This document shows positions 1 to 8,795 of a stretch of 64,000 bases of DNA, in pieces. The notes below the pieces were generated by a model, which was not told the DNA's origin, did not search any database, and saw only the letters and a program-made list of their open reading frames with translations. The stretch comes from Nevskia soli DSM 19509. GTDB lineage: Bacteria; Pseudomonadota; Gammaproteobacteria; Nevskiales; Nevskiaceae. Position 1 is the stretch's first letter. Each line of letters starts with the position of its first letter. The DNA is taken from assembly GCF_000711955.1 (NCBI RefSeq), contig NZ_KL543998.1, forward strand, positions 299,054 through 363,053, given 5' to 3'. A program made the position numbers and the translations under genes.

Positions 1-2
1 AG

Positions 3-254
3 TATTCGCGGGTGGTCGAGCCCCATGCCTTCGGCCGCGACGAAGCCGGCAAGCCGGTGCTGGTCGCCTGGCAAAGAAACGGCGGATGCGAGTCGGGCGT
101 CAAGGTTGGCTGGAAGCAATTCCTGCTCGAAGAAATCACTGGCTTTGTTGAATTGCCCGAATACTTCGAGGCAGGGCGCCAGCCCGGTGGTGCCTGCAAC
201 CTGGCGATCGCGGCACTCAAGGCGGACTCGCCCCGCTGCAAAGCCTTGGCCTGA
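3..254 (+). CDS. C-terminal part of a WYL-like domain protein (5' truncated by window edge)
   Basis: The frame is open from the first base and ends with TGA at 252-254, so only the last ~83 residues are visible. The remnant (RVVEPHAFG ... SGVKVGWKQFLLEEI ... LPEYFEAGRQPG) resembles the short bacterial WYL-like proteins, where a VEPH-Y/F-G segment is followed by GWK-F-L-EI and a final PRPGY-like motif. WYL domains are ligand-sensing modules in transcriptional regulators. No DNA-binding part can be seen because the N-terminus lies outside the window. A hairpin with TCAAGGC/GCCTTGA arms (259-297) follows the stop and may help end transcription. The family assignment rests on motif resemblance only. 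Confidence 0.55.
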   Translation, partial: YSRVVEPHAFGRDEAGKPVLVAWQRNGGCESGVKVGWKQFLLEEITGFVELPEYFEAGRQPGGACNLAIAALKADSPRCKALA

Positions 255-258
255 TGCG

Positions 259-297
259 TCAAGGCAGGCCCGGATGCCTGAGGCGGACGGGCCTTGA
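259..297 (+). terminator. Hairpin after the WYL-like gene
   Basis: Arms TCAAGGC (259-265) and GCCTTGA (291-297) are exact complements, with additional G/C pairing inside. There is no T-run, so this is at best a weak or factor-dependent terminator between convergent genes. Confidence 0.35.
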
Positions 298-339
298 TTC
301 ATGGGAATGGCTGGAACTGCCTTTGGCGGCTCTGAACCC

Positions 340-1059
340 TCAGCTTCTCCAAGGCACGGGCCGCCGCGACACCATGCCGTGCTCGACGGCGAACTGCACC
401 AGTTCCGCCGAGGAAGTCAGCCCCAAATCCTCCATGATCCGGTACTTGTGGAACTCCACCGTCTTTGGCGCGAGCCTGAGCATGCGGGCGACTTCCTTCA
501 CGGTATGGCCCTCCGCCACCAGTTGCAGCACCTGGCGTTGCCGGGGGGTGAGCCTGAACGGCATATCATGCCGGGCAAACGTCTCCGTATGGCCTCCGAC
601 CAGGGGTGAGATATAGGTACCGCCACCCAGTACGATATGGATCGCCTCGCGCAACTCTTCGGCTGCCGCGTGCTTCACCACGAAACCCGAGGCTCCGGCC
701 TCCAGGGCTTCGGCCAGGTACATTCGATCGGCATGCATCGTCAGGCAGATCGCCAACACCTTTGGGAGCTCCTTGCGGATTTCCCGGATCGCCTCGATGC
801 CGTTGCGCAGCGGCATGGAAATGTCGGCGATCACCAGATCTGGCCGGAGCCTGTGCGCGGCTTCGATCAGGGCCTCGCCATCGGTCACCATGTCCGTTAC
901 GTCAAACCCGGGCTCGAGCAACCCGCGCACCCCGGCCGCGACCAGGATGTGATCATCGGCCAGGATTACGCGCGGTCTGGCGTGCGCCGGGCGGGGCGGT
1001 AGGGCATCGCTGCCTGATGTTTCGGCATGCGTCGCGCTGGAACTGGTCGGCGGGCTCAT
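340..1059 (-). CDS. LuxR/NarL-family response regulator
   Basis: The protein has 239 residues. Receiver domain about 29-145: acidic pair DD at 35-36, phospho-acceptor Asp79 in VIADISMP, conserved Thr in CLTMHAD and Lys in GFVVKHA. LuxR-type helix-turn-helix about 170-235 (LTPRQRQVLQLVAEGHTVKEVA ... KTVEFHK). Phosphorylation would switch binding to target promoters. The ATG at 1057-1059 was chosen because it gives a normal ~28-residue lead-in to the receiver; longer in-frame extensions run back into the neighbouring gene. The gene is divergent from the 1192-residue kinase hybrid with 69 bp between starts, so the two very likely form a cognate pair. The ~25-residue Pro/Ser-rich N-terminal extension is a little longer than usual. 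Confidence 0.93.
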   Translation of the reverse strand: MSPPTSSSATHAETSGSDALPPRPAHARPRVILADDHILVAAGVRGLLEPGFDVTDMVTDGEALIEAAHRLRPDLVIADISMPLRNGIEAIREIRKELPKVLAICLTMHADRMYLAEALEAGASGFVVKHAAAEELREAIHIVLGGGTYISPLVGGHTETFARHDMPFRLTPRQRQVLQLVAEGHTVKEVARMLRLAPKTVEFHKYRIMEDLGLTSSAELVQFAVEHGMVSRRPVPWRS

Positions 1060-1128
1060 GGCCCAGTATCCCCGGAGCTGGCTTATGGTTAGTATGCTCC
1101 AAAAAGTGCCGGGCGAGGCATCCAAGCC

Positions 1129-4100
1129 GTGTCGAATAAAATCAGAAGTCCGCGCCGTGCTTCGCTCGCTGCGCGTGGAATTCATCGTACCGTAAAGCCC
1201 GGGCCCAGGGCTGGGGGCAGCTTTCCCGTCGTCGGCATCGGCGCCTCGGCCGGCGGACTGGCGGCCATCTTCGCCTTGCTCGAAGCCCTGCCTGCAGAAC
1301 CGGGCATGGCCTTCGTGGTGATCTCGCACCTGGCGCCTGGAAGCAAGAGCATCCTCGGGAGCTTGTTGGCCGGAAAGACGCGAATGCCGGTACACCAGGC
1401 CCATGAGGGAGAGCCGGTCGAGCCGAACCAGGTTTACGTCGCTCCGCCGGGCAAGCGCCTGGTCATGCGCGGCGGCGCACTGCACCTTGAGCCCGGCGCG
1501 ACGCGGGGCGGTCCCACGGCCATCGACACATTCTTCGCCAGCCTCGCCAGCGAGAAGCGCGGCAACGCGCGTGGGGTGGTGCTTTCCGGCAACGGCAGCG
1601 ACGGCACCGAGGGGCTCCGGCTGATCCAGCGGGAAGGTGGCATCACCTTCGCCCAGGACCCCAGTACTGCGCAGTTCGACCAGATGCCGGCCAACGCCAT
1701 CGCCGCCGGATGCGTCAACCACGTCCTGTCACCGGCGCAGATCGCCCGCCAGCTCCTGAATCCGTCGCCGGCGGACACCGCGGCCCACTCCCGGCGGCAG
1801 GCCGCAGCTGACCCGTACGAACGGATCATCGCCACCTTGCCGCGGATCACCGGGATCGATTTCAACCAGTACAAGGCCGGCACACTGCGCCGGCGCATCG
1901 ACATGCGCATGGCGCAGAAAGGCTTCGCCGATCCGGCCGACTACCTGCGGCATCTGCGCTCCCACGCCGACGAGCCGCGCAAGCTGTTTTCGGACCTGTT
2001 GATTCACGTCAGCAGCTTCTTTCGCGATCCGGAGGCGTTCCGGGTGCTTGGGCGCAAGGTGATCGCGCCCCTGCTGAATAAAGTCGACCCACGCAAGCCG
2101 ATCCGCGTTTGGGTAGCCGGCTGCGCCCGCGGTGAAGAGGTTTACAGCATTGGCATGTTGCTGCTGGAACAGGCCGCCCGCCTCAAACACGCTCCGCAGA
2201 TCCAGCTGTTCGGCACCGATGTCAGCGCACCGGACATCGACGCAGCACGCACCGGCCGTTTTGGCCAGCAGATCGCCGCGGATGTGTCCGCGAGCCGGCT
2301 GAAGCGCTTCTTCGACAAGGTGCCGGGTGGCTATCAGGTGCGTTCCGAGTTGCGCGAGCTCTGCGTGTTCGCGTGCCATGAGATCGGCAGCGACCCCCCG
2401 TTTTCCAACCTCGACCTGGTCAGCTGCCGCAACCTCCTGATTTACTTTGCAAGGCCGTTGCAGCAGCGCGTGATCGAAACCTTTCATTACGCACTGAAAC
2501 CAGGGGGCGCCCTGTTCTTGGGGCGTTCCGAATCGCTCGGCGGGCATCCCGAGCTGTTTACCGCGCTCGATCGGAAGTGCCGCATCTACCGGAGCAAGCC
2601 AGCGCTGCCCGGACGCGCCGTACCGGGCGGGCCGCCGGGCAGGATCAGCGCGCCGCCGCTGCCGCACGTCCCGCCGCGCGTCGCCGCGCCGTCTACGCCC
2701 CACAGCATGGAACGTGCCCTGCTGGACCTTTACGCGCCGCCCGGCCTGTACGTCGATGAGGACCTGGTGATCCGCGCCTTTGTCGGCGACGTCAGTCCCT
2801 ACCTGCAGCCGGCGGCCGGACAGGCCAACCTGCAACTCGGCCGGATGCTGCCTGCCGGCGTGGCCCTGGACGTCCGCACCGCGTTGCGCGCGGCGCGCAA
2901 GTCGGCGCGGCCGGTCAGGCGTCAAATCACCTGGCTCGCACCGGACGGCAGCTCGCGCGAGGTGGTCCTGGTGCTGATGCGCGTCGCCGAGCCGGACGGG
3001 CGCAGATGCTACCTGGTGATGTTCGAACAGGCGGCCGCGCCGGAACCCGCAAACGCCCAGCCGCGCAAGCCCCCGCGCCAGAGCCAGCGCAACGAGCTTG
3101 CGCGGATGAGCAAGCAGCTGGCGGCGACGCGCGAACAGCTCCAGACCGTGCTCGAGGAGCAGGAGGGCTCCGCCGAGGAACTGCGCTCGGCCCATGAGGA
3201 GGCCTTGTCGGGCAACGAGGAGCTGCAAAGCAGCAACGAGGAACTGCAGACGGCGAAGGAGGAGCTGCAATCGGCGAACGAGGAGCTGGCGACAGTCAAC
3301 GAAGAGCTGATGGAGCGCAACCAGCAACTCGACCATCTCGTCAGCGAACTGAACACCCTGCTGGCGGGGATCAACATCCCCATTGTCCATCTCGACCGGG
3401 AGGGGCATGTGCGCCGTTACAGTCCGGCGGCGCACCGGATGTTCAACCTGATCGCGTCGGACATCGGGCGCCCCCTCTCGCAGATCACTCCATCGCTGCC
3501 GCTGCCCGAACTCGATGGACTGGTGGCGGCCGCGCGCGCGCGCGGTGTGGCAGCGGAGCGCGAAGTGCAGGACCAGCACGGCCGCTGGTATTCGCTGCGG
3601 GTGCGCCCGTTCAGCATCTCCGGCGGACGCAGCGACGGCGCCCTCATCGCATTGGTGGACATCGACGCCACCAAGCGGAGCATCACGGGAATCGTGGAAA
3701 CGATGAACGAACCCCTGCTGGTTCTGGACCGCCAGTTCCGCGTGATGGCGGCAAATCCGGCGTACTGCAAGGTGTTCCGGACGACGCAGAAGGAAACCCT
3801 CGAGTCGAGCCTGTTCGAACTGGGCAACCGGCAGTGGGACGTGCCGGAGCTGCATCGGCTGCTTGAGGAAGTGCTGCCCAAGCGGCGGCAGTTCCAGAAC
3901 TTTCGCGTGGAACATGAGTCCGCGGTGGACGGCCCGCGGGCATTCCGGCTCGCCGGGAAGCAGATCGTCGACGCCGGCATCGGCGTGCAAAAAATCCTGC
4001 TGATGTTCCAGGACGTCACCGGCGCCGAAGATTCGGCGCAGCGCCTGAACCGGATCCTCGAAGAGGAAGAGAAACACATTGCCCACGAACTGCATGACCT

Positions 4101-4707
4101 ATCCGGCGGGAGTATGGCCAGCCTGAGCATCGAACTGGCGCAATTGTCCAAACATGCGGTCTCCGCCGCGGTTGCGCGCCGAATACGCGCGACACAACAG
4201 AAAATGCAGCAGCTATCGGCAAGCACGCATGATCTTGCGCGCCGCATCCACCCGTCGGTGGTCGAGGACCTCGGCCTGCGTAAGGCCTTGCGGGGAGAGT
4301 GCCGAGCGGTGGAGGAGCTTCACGGGATCAAGGTCAGCCTGCGCGCCGGCAAGACGATCGATCGCCTGCCGGGCCCGGTGAGCCTGTGCGTATACCGCGT
4401 AGTGCAGGAAGCGCTGCGCAACGTGCGTCACTCCAAGGCCCAAACGGTCACCATCGCCGTGGACGCCGGAACCAGAGTGGTTCGATTGAAACTGCGGGAC
4501 AACGGCGTGGGATTCGATGTGGACGCACCGCAAGCGGAGGGCCGCATGGGTCTCCTGGGAATGTCTGATCGCGTTGCCGCTTTGGGCGGCACATTTGGCA
4601 TTGAATCGACGCCGGGCAAGGGGGCGACGATCAGTGCGGAAATCCCGTTGACAGCCGACAAGGTGAAAAGGCGTATCAGGCCGGCCGTTGGCAAGCGAGT
4701 GCGCTAG
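1129..4707 (+). CDS. CheB-CheR-PAS-PAS-histidine kinase hybrid
   Basis: 1192 residues from a GTG start. Domains: CheB methylesterase ~32-210 with triad Ser40 (GASAGG), His67 (ISHL), Asp158 (GSDGT); CheR N-terminal helical part ~225-285; CheR SAM methyltransferase ~290-490 (VWVAGCARGEE, FGTDVS, SCRNLLIYF); a variable region; a Glu-rich coiled coil ~655-735 with repeated EELQS/NEEL units; two PAS domains ~740-850 and ~860-965; HisKA_3 with phospho-acceptor His989 in HELHD; HATPase_c to the end (NGVGFD, GLLGMSDR). No receiver domain is present. Such CheB/CheR/PAS fusions are known as stand-alone sensory proteins outside chemoreceptor arrays. The HisKA_3 type matches LuxR-class response regulators, and one is encoded divergently 69 bp away. 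No membrane segment is visible, so the protein is probably cytoplasmic. The residue after HELHD departs from the usual D-E-L-G sequence (DLSGG). Confidence 0.92.
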   Translation: MSNKIRSPRRASLAARGIHRTVKPGPRAGGSFPVVGIGASAGGLAAIFALLEALPAEPGMAFVVISHLAPGSKSILGSLLAGKTRMPVHQAHEGEPVEPNQVYVAPPGKRLVMRGGALHLEPGATRGGPTAIDTFFASLASEKRGNARGVVLSGNGSDGTEGLRLIQREGGITFAQDPSTAQFDQMPANAIAAGCVNHVLSPAQIARQLLNPSPADTAAHSRRQAAADPYERIIATLPRITGIDFNQYKAGTLRRRIDMRMAQKGFADPADYLRHLRSHADEPRKLFSDLLIHVSSFFRDPEAFRVLGRKVIAPLLNKVDPRKPIRVWVAGCARGEEVYSIGMLLLEQAARLKHAPQIQLFGTDVSAPDIDAARTGRFGQQIAADVSASRLKRFFDKVPGGYQVRSELRELCVFACHEIGSDPPFSNLDLVSCRNLLIYFARPLQQRVIETFHYALKPGGALFLGRSESLGGHPELFTALDRKCRIYRSKPALPGRAVPGGPPGRISAPPLPHVPPRVAAPSTPHSMERALLDLYAPPGLYVDEDLVIRAFVGDVSPYLQPAAGQANLQLGRMLPAGVALDVRTALRAARKSARPVRRQITWLAPDGSSREVVLVLMRVAEPDGRRCYLVMFEQAAAPEPANAQPRKPPRQSQRNELARMSKQLAATREQLQTVLEEQEGSAEELRSAHEEALSGNEELQSSNEELQTAKEELQSANEELATVNEELMERNQQLDHLVSELNTLLAGINIPIVHLDREGHVRRYSPAAHRMFNLIASDIGRPLSQITPSLPLPELDGLVAAARARGVAAEREVQDQHGRWYSLRVRPFSISGGRSDGALIALVDIDATKRSITGIVETMNEPLLVLDRQFRVMAANPAYCKVFRTTQKETLESSLFELGNRQWDVPELHRLLEEVLPKRRQFQNFRVEHESAVDGPRAFRLAGKQIVDAGIGVQKILLMFQDVTGAEDSAQRLNRILEEEEKHIAHELHDLSGGSMASLSIELAQLSKHAVSAAVARRIRATQQKMQQLSASTHDLARRIHPSVVEDLGLRKALRGECRAVEELHGIKVSLRAGKTIDRLPGPVSLCVYRVVQEALRNVRHSKAQTVTIAVDAGTRVVRLKLRDNGVGFDVDAPQAEGRMGLLGMSDRVAALGGTFGIESTPGKGATISAEIPLTADKVKRRIRPAVGKRVR

Positions 4708-5031
4708 TTTCCGCAGTCGCGGCAGCATGGGTCGAACGCGGCCATCCCAATCTGCCTCAGTTCGGTTTTCCAGGGTTGATCGAAGCGCCCGGATCGGGCG
4801 TGCCCCGGCCTCTCCATATTTTCCAGGCCGTAGTGGGACGCCTGAGTGCGCGAGGACTGGTCATTCGATTTGCTTGGGCCTTGGACACCCAACCTGCCGC
4901 ACACAAAAGGTGAGATCCACGGCGGCAGGGCGCGAACAAAAAAAAGCCCAGGGACCCCCGTCCCCGGGCTTCAAGTGCCACTTCGCTCAAAAAACTTCGC
5001 GCGGGGCCGAGGTCGCCCCGGATGCCCTGAC
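4708..5031. other. Convergent intergenic region, no gene seen
   Basis: The 324-bp gap lies between the kinase stop and the DUF1302 stop. The only structure I can support is the minus-strand terminator at 4938-4971. The short open frames here have poor composition and no ribosome-binding site. Confidence 0.6.
4938..4971 (-). terminator. Rho-independent terminator of the DUF1302 gene
   Basis: Read on the minus strand, a 12-bp stem with one mismatch (AAGCCCGGGGAC / GTCCCTGGGCTT) and a 4-nt G loop runs directly into eight Ts. It lies 61 nt beyond the stop codon at 5032, the expected position. Confidence 0.9.
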
Positions 5032-6960
5032 TCAGAGGTTGTAGGTGATGTGGAAGGTGGCGTAGTCGCGATCCATGTAGGGATTGGCCTTGAGCAGGCT
5101 GTCGCCGATGGTCTTGTTGGGATCGCCGAAGAAGAAGTTGTAGCCGACGCCCACTTCCAGGTTGCCGAGATACTGGAAGTTGAGGCTGACGCCCAGGCGC
5201 GTGTCGCCCTCACCGTACAGTGCGCCGAAGGCGCCCGCCTGCTCCGGCGTGCCCTTCACCAGCATGCCGAAGGAAATCGGAGTGGACATGTCCCAGCCGT
5301 TGAAGATGTTGTGCTTGGTGGGAATGGTCAGGGTCTGGAAGCCCCAGGAATTGCGGTTGTAGAACAGCACGTCGCCATTGCCGTGGGTGATGATGCCGGG
5401 CGAGGAAGCCACCGGATCGACATCATTGACATGCAGGTAGCCGGCCTCGGCCGTGACGGCAAGATCGTCGAAGAAGAACTTCGGATTGTTGACGTAGATC
5501 GCCGACAGCAGCGCCTGGGTGGTCTGCCCGCGGGTGTAGACCGGGCTGACCACGCCGGAGATAGTGGAATCGATCGGCAGGTCGGTGCCGTCGCGGAAAT
5601 TCACCTCGCCGGCGACATTGAACGGCCCCAGCACGGTGGAGAAGGTCCCGCCATACAGGTGAATGCCGTCGAAGTACTTGACGTTGTAGGTGTTCGGCAC
5701 CGGCTGGTTGATGATCTGCGTCGTAACGGGCGCGCCGGTGATGGGATTGAAACCGAACGGCGCGTAGCCGACGTTGAGGTTCACCGACGGATTGGTGTCG
5801 TCGTAGCGCAGGTAGTAGAACGCCACGTTGGTGCGAGAGGTGAGCTGGTATTCCAGGCCGCCACCGTACTGGCCGAAGTCGCTGGGCTTGATGTCCGGCC
5901 CGCGGGTGGCGTTGATGGTCTTGGGGGCATTGAGCAACTGCCCGACCGGGAACAACAGGGTGCACACCAGGTTCTCGAGCGCCGGCGTGAGCGGAGCCGG
6001 CGTGTTGCCGATGTGGAAATTGGTGAGCAGGCCGCTGCACTCGCCCGGGCCGCCGTACAGCGGGTTGGCCGAGCCGTAGACGAAGGTCGCGCCCGGCCCC
6101 ACCGCGTCCGCCGGGGAGAAGAAATCGCCTTCGGGAAAGATTTCGGTGGCGCGGAAGGCCAGCTTGTAATAGCCGACCATCGACAGCTCGTTGTTGATAC
6201 CCAGGCGGAACGAGATCTGGTTGGTCGGCAGCAGGATGCTCTTCACCTCGGCGCCGGGAATCACCGACTTGGTGGCGTCGGCGCGGCTCTGCGCCAGGGC
6301 GATGCCGGAGAGGAACAGGCTCTGCCCGTACGCCACCAGCTGCTGGCCGGCGCGCACGTTGAGGTTCATGTCGAAGAACGAGAAGTCGCCATAGGCATAG
6401 GCGTCGAGCAGGCGCACGCGCTGGCCGTCGTAGTAGCGGGCCCCGTCGGTCCAGTGGCTGTTCGGCAGGGTGGTATTGACGGTCGACGGCGAATCGTTGT
6501 CGTTCGGATGGTGGTAGACCTGGTCGAAGAAGCCGTCGCCGCTGGCGACGATGCCGTAGTTCTTCCAGTGGAACTGCAGCTCGCCCAGCCCGGTGGCGCG
6601 GTTGTTGATCAGGCTGCCGGCCTTGAAATTGCGGTCGGCATCGTCGTAATTGGCGGTGGTGGGCAGGCCGGTATGGGTGAAGGAGAAGATCTGCGCCGGC
6701 TGGTTGGGCTGCTGCACCGGGAACAGGTAGGACTGGAACTGGTCCACCGGCCCGTTGATCAGTGCATCGTTGGGGTTCTTGGTACGAATCGCCGCCGCGT
6801 AGGACACCGTCAGCTTGTAATCCAGTGTGGCATCGTCCCACAGCTCGAGCTCGCCGGCATGCGCCGCACCCTGGCACAGCGCGCCGCCGAGAAACAACGC
6901 GGCCAGCCGCGCACCCTTTTTCCGCACAAACAAAACCTGCTCCCCGCGCACTGTGGGCAT
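5032..6960 (-). CDS. DUF1302 family outer-membrane protein
   Basis: 642 residues with a signal peptide (KKGARLAALFLGGALCQGAAHA, cleavage after about residue 35). The mature part is rich in aromatic and small polar residues with alternating beta-strand patterns, and ends in TFHITYNL, like an outer-membrane barrel. Hallmarks of DUF1302 include the N-terminal ELELWDDATLDYKLTVSYAA region, RAGQQLVAYGQSLF and the NIFNGWDMSTP block. Family members occur with hydrophobic-compound catabolism and are thought to be substrate-specific pores or surface proteins; the substrate here is unknown. The start is set by AGGAGGGGG just upstream of the ATG. A palindrome at 7030-7048 may be its operator, and a strong terminator follows. 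A second, divergent paralogue lies at 30098-31942. Confidence 0.88.
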   Translation of the reverse strand: MPTVRGEQVLFVRKKGARLAALFLGGALCQGAAHAGELELWDDATLDYKLTVSYAAAIRTKNPNDALINGPVDQFQSYLFPVQQPNQPAQIFSFTHTGLPTTANYDDADRNFKAGSLINNRATGLGELQFHWKNYGIVASGDGFFDQVYHHPNDNDSPSTVNTTLPNSHWTDGARYYDGQRVRLLDAYAYGDFSFFDMNLNVRAGQQLVAYGQSLFLSGIALAQSRADATKSVIPGAEVKSILLPTNQISFRLGINNELSMVGYYKLAFRATEIFPEGDFFSPADAVGPGATFVYGSANPLYGGPGECSGLLTNFHIGNTPAPLTPALENLVCTLLFPVGQLLNAPKTINATRGPDIKPSDFGQYGGGLEYQLTSRTNVAFYYLRYDDTNPSVNLNVGYAPFGFNPITGAPVTTQIINQPVPNTYNVKYFDGIHLYGGTFSTVLGPFNVAGEVNFRDGTDLPIDSTISGVVSPVYTRGQTTQALLSAIYVNNPKFFFDDLAVTAEAGYLHVNDVDPVASSPGIITHGNGDVLFYNRNSWGFQTLTIPTKHNIFNGWDMSTPISFGMLVKGTPEQAGAFGALYGEGDTRLGVSLNFQYLGNLEVGVGYNFFFGDPNKTIGDSLLKANPYMDRDYATFHITYNL

Positions 6961-7029
6961 GAACTCCCCCTCCTACTAGTTGTGCGCTTACCTTATAGAG
7001 TGGTCGCGGGGTGAACATCGTCCGAATTG

Positions 7030-7048
7030 GTGAGTGGAATTCACTCAC
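7030..7048. promoter_or_regulatory. Palindromic candidate operator upstream of the DUF1302 gene
   Basis: GTGAGTG-GAATT-CACTCAC is a perfect dyad with 7-bp arms, about 70 nt upstream of the start at 6960 and just downstream of the C13 peptidase stop. A TATAAG box lies between it and the start on the minus strand. The size and position suit a dimeric repressor or activator, but no regulator gene is adjacent. Confidence 0.45.
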
Positions 7049-7106
7049 AGCCGGACCCTGCGGCGAAAGAATTGAACGGACGTAAAATTGCGCCCCGGTG
7101 CCTCTC

Positions 7107-8612
7107 TTATTTGACCGCGCGCCCACTCCCGGTGGGGATATTCCGCCCGGCGGCCGGCAAGGTCGCCCGCCACTGCTCCAGCCTCGCCCCGATCAGCGCG
7201 CCTTCGGCGATCTGCGGCTCGGAATGCACTTCCTTGTCGCGTGTCTCCCACTGCTCCACCAGGGTCCGCGCCGTGGCGAAGGCCTCGGTGAACGAGGTGC
7301 TGCGGTTCAGTCCCTGCTCCAGGTAGGCCCGGCCGAAGTAGGTGAACTCCGCGTCGTCGGAGCAGCCGAAGGAAGTGCGGTCGGCGCGCGCCGCCGTCAT
7401 CACCAGCGTGTGCTCGTCCTTGAGGCTGTCGAGGAAGCTGCCGCTGTAGCAGGCGGAGACCACGATCACCTTCCAGCGGATGCCGGAGTCCTTGAGCATC
7501 CGCGCCAGGCGCGGCGCGTTGAAGCTGCTGAAGCTCAGGCCCGGCAGCTCGGTCGCCAGCGTGGCGTCGCGCGAGCCATGGCTGGTCAGGTAGAGGAACA
7601 GGATGTCCTGCTGCGGATTCATCTTGCGGCCGATGGCGCGCAGCCCCTGGTCCAGGTTGCTCACGCTGGCCAGCGGCAACTCCTTCACCGTGCTGCGGCT
7701 GTTGACCAGGGTCAGGCTGCGTTGTGCCGCACCGAAGCGCTCGGCGAACAGGCGCGTGCTGTACAGCGCCTCCTTGCGGAATACGTCCTGCTCGCCGTCC
7801 GGCGCATAGGCCACGAAATACAGGCTCGGCTTGCCCGGTCGCGTCGGGGCGATATTGGCCAGGGCCTGCCACATCAGCTGGTCCTGCCGCGCAAAGACCT
7901 CCTCGGCCACCAGTCGCGGGCGCGCTTCCTGCGCATCGTCGGCGCTGTAGTCCTGGCTCCAGATGGGGCTGTACGGAATGTAATGGAACAACGCCGCCGA
8001 CACGGCGGCGACCACCGCCGCGGCCGCGCCGCGCCTGACCGCCGACCCCATCGCCCCCAGCAGCGACAGCACGCGCCAGGCCACCGCGAAATCCCAGCAT
8101 TGCACGAAGGCGTAGTACACCCAGTACCAGCGATCCGCGTGCTGCCCTTGCGGCAGATGCTGGTAGACCAGGCCGCCGACGCTGTCGATCAGCAAGCCGG
8201 CGGCGGCGACCAGCGCCGCGTAGCGCCACAGCAGCTCGGGCCGCGCCGACAGCCGCGCCACCACCGTGGCGAACAGCAGCAGCGGCAGGAAAAAGAAGGC
8301 CTGCGATTCCAGCCCCCACGGATCGAACTGCCGCGGAGCCTCCGCCGCCAGCCAGTCCAGGCCTCCGCTCAGCAGGAGGCTGGTCGCCAGCAGCGCCCAG
8401 AACACACCCGGCCCCAGGCGCAGCCCCAGCAGCGAGGGGCGCCCCAGCAGCGCAATGCGGCAGCCGGCGTAGATGGCGCGCAGATAGTTGCGCCAGGCTG
8501 AAGGCTCCCGCGCTGCCGGCAAGGGCGGCGGCAGCGACGGCGGAAGCGGTGCCGGCGCAGCATCCGGCGCCGGTTCGCCATGCCAGCCGCCGGGTGTGGG
8601 GAAATCGCTCAT
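7107..8612 (-). CDS. Membrane-bound C13 (legumain-like) family cysteine peptidase
   Basis: 501 residues. A Pro/Ala-rich cytoplasmic N-terminus (1-40) is followed by about five membrane segments (about 60-260; e.g. FFFLPLLLFATVVA, YAALVAAAGLLIDSV, AAAVVAAVSAALF) and then a soluble peptidase domain ~300-490. The catalytic dyad is visible as His345 in YLTSHGSRD and Cys388 in VVSACYSGSF, the classical C13/caspase-clan H-G and A-C-Y-S-G signatures. C13 enzymes cleave after Asn or Asp; bacterial membrane forms are poorly characterised. The domain follows the last membrane segment; its side is uncertain. The ATG at 8610-8612 was chosen because upstream extension is Pro-rich noise. Transcription runs toward the DUF1302 gene, 146 bp downstream. 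Confidence 0.85.
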   Translation of the reverse strand: MSDFPTPGGWHGEPAPDAAPAPLPPSLPPPLPAAREPSAWRNYLRAIYAGCRIALLGRPSLLGLRLGPGVFWALLATSLLLSGGLDWLAAEAPRQFDPWGLESQAFFFLPLLLFATVVARLSARPELLWRYAALVAAAGLLIDSVGGLVYQHLPQGQHADRWYWVYYAFVQCWDFAVAWRVLSLLGAMGSAVRRGAAAAVVAAVSAALFHYIPYSPIWSQDYSADDAQEARPRLVAEEVFARQDQLMWQALANIAPTRPGKPSLYFVAYAPDGEQDVFRKEALYSTRLFAERFGAAQRSLTLVNSRSTVKELPLASVSNLDQGLRAIGRKMNPQQDILFLYLTSHGSRDATLATELPGLSFSSFNAPRLARMLKDSGIRWKVIVVSACYSGSFLDSLKDEHTLVMTAARADRTSFGCSDDAEFTYFGRAYLEQGLNRSTSFTEAFATARTLVEQWETRDKEVHSEPQIAEGALIGARLEQWRATLPAAGRNIPTGSGRAVK

Positions 8613-8795
8613 GCCCCAGTATGCCGCCGCCGTATGAAACGCGGAAAGCGGCCCCACGCCCGGCGGCGGAGGCGGCCCGATCGGGTTCCGCATAGCGGAT
8701 GGAATCGGATACGACTGTCCGGCTTGCCCTAAAATCCGCATCCCCCGCACCAGGGCAGCGGCTTCCCCCGGCCGCCGCCCCTTCGTCGCCGACTC

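Noticed and set aside
1729..4095. 788-codon minus-strand frame opposite the kinase hybrid
   Set aside because: The kinase frame contains all expected motifs; the antisense product has none.
4846..7014. 722-codon plus-strand frame opposite the DUF1302 gene
   Set aside because: Val/Gly/Glu-rich mirror sequence; the DUF1302 frame has signal peptide, RBS and terminator.
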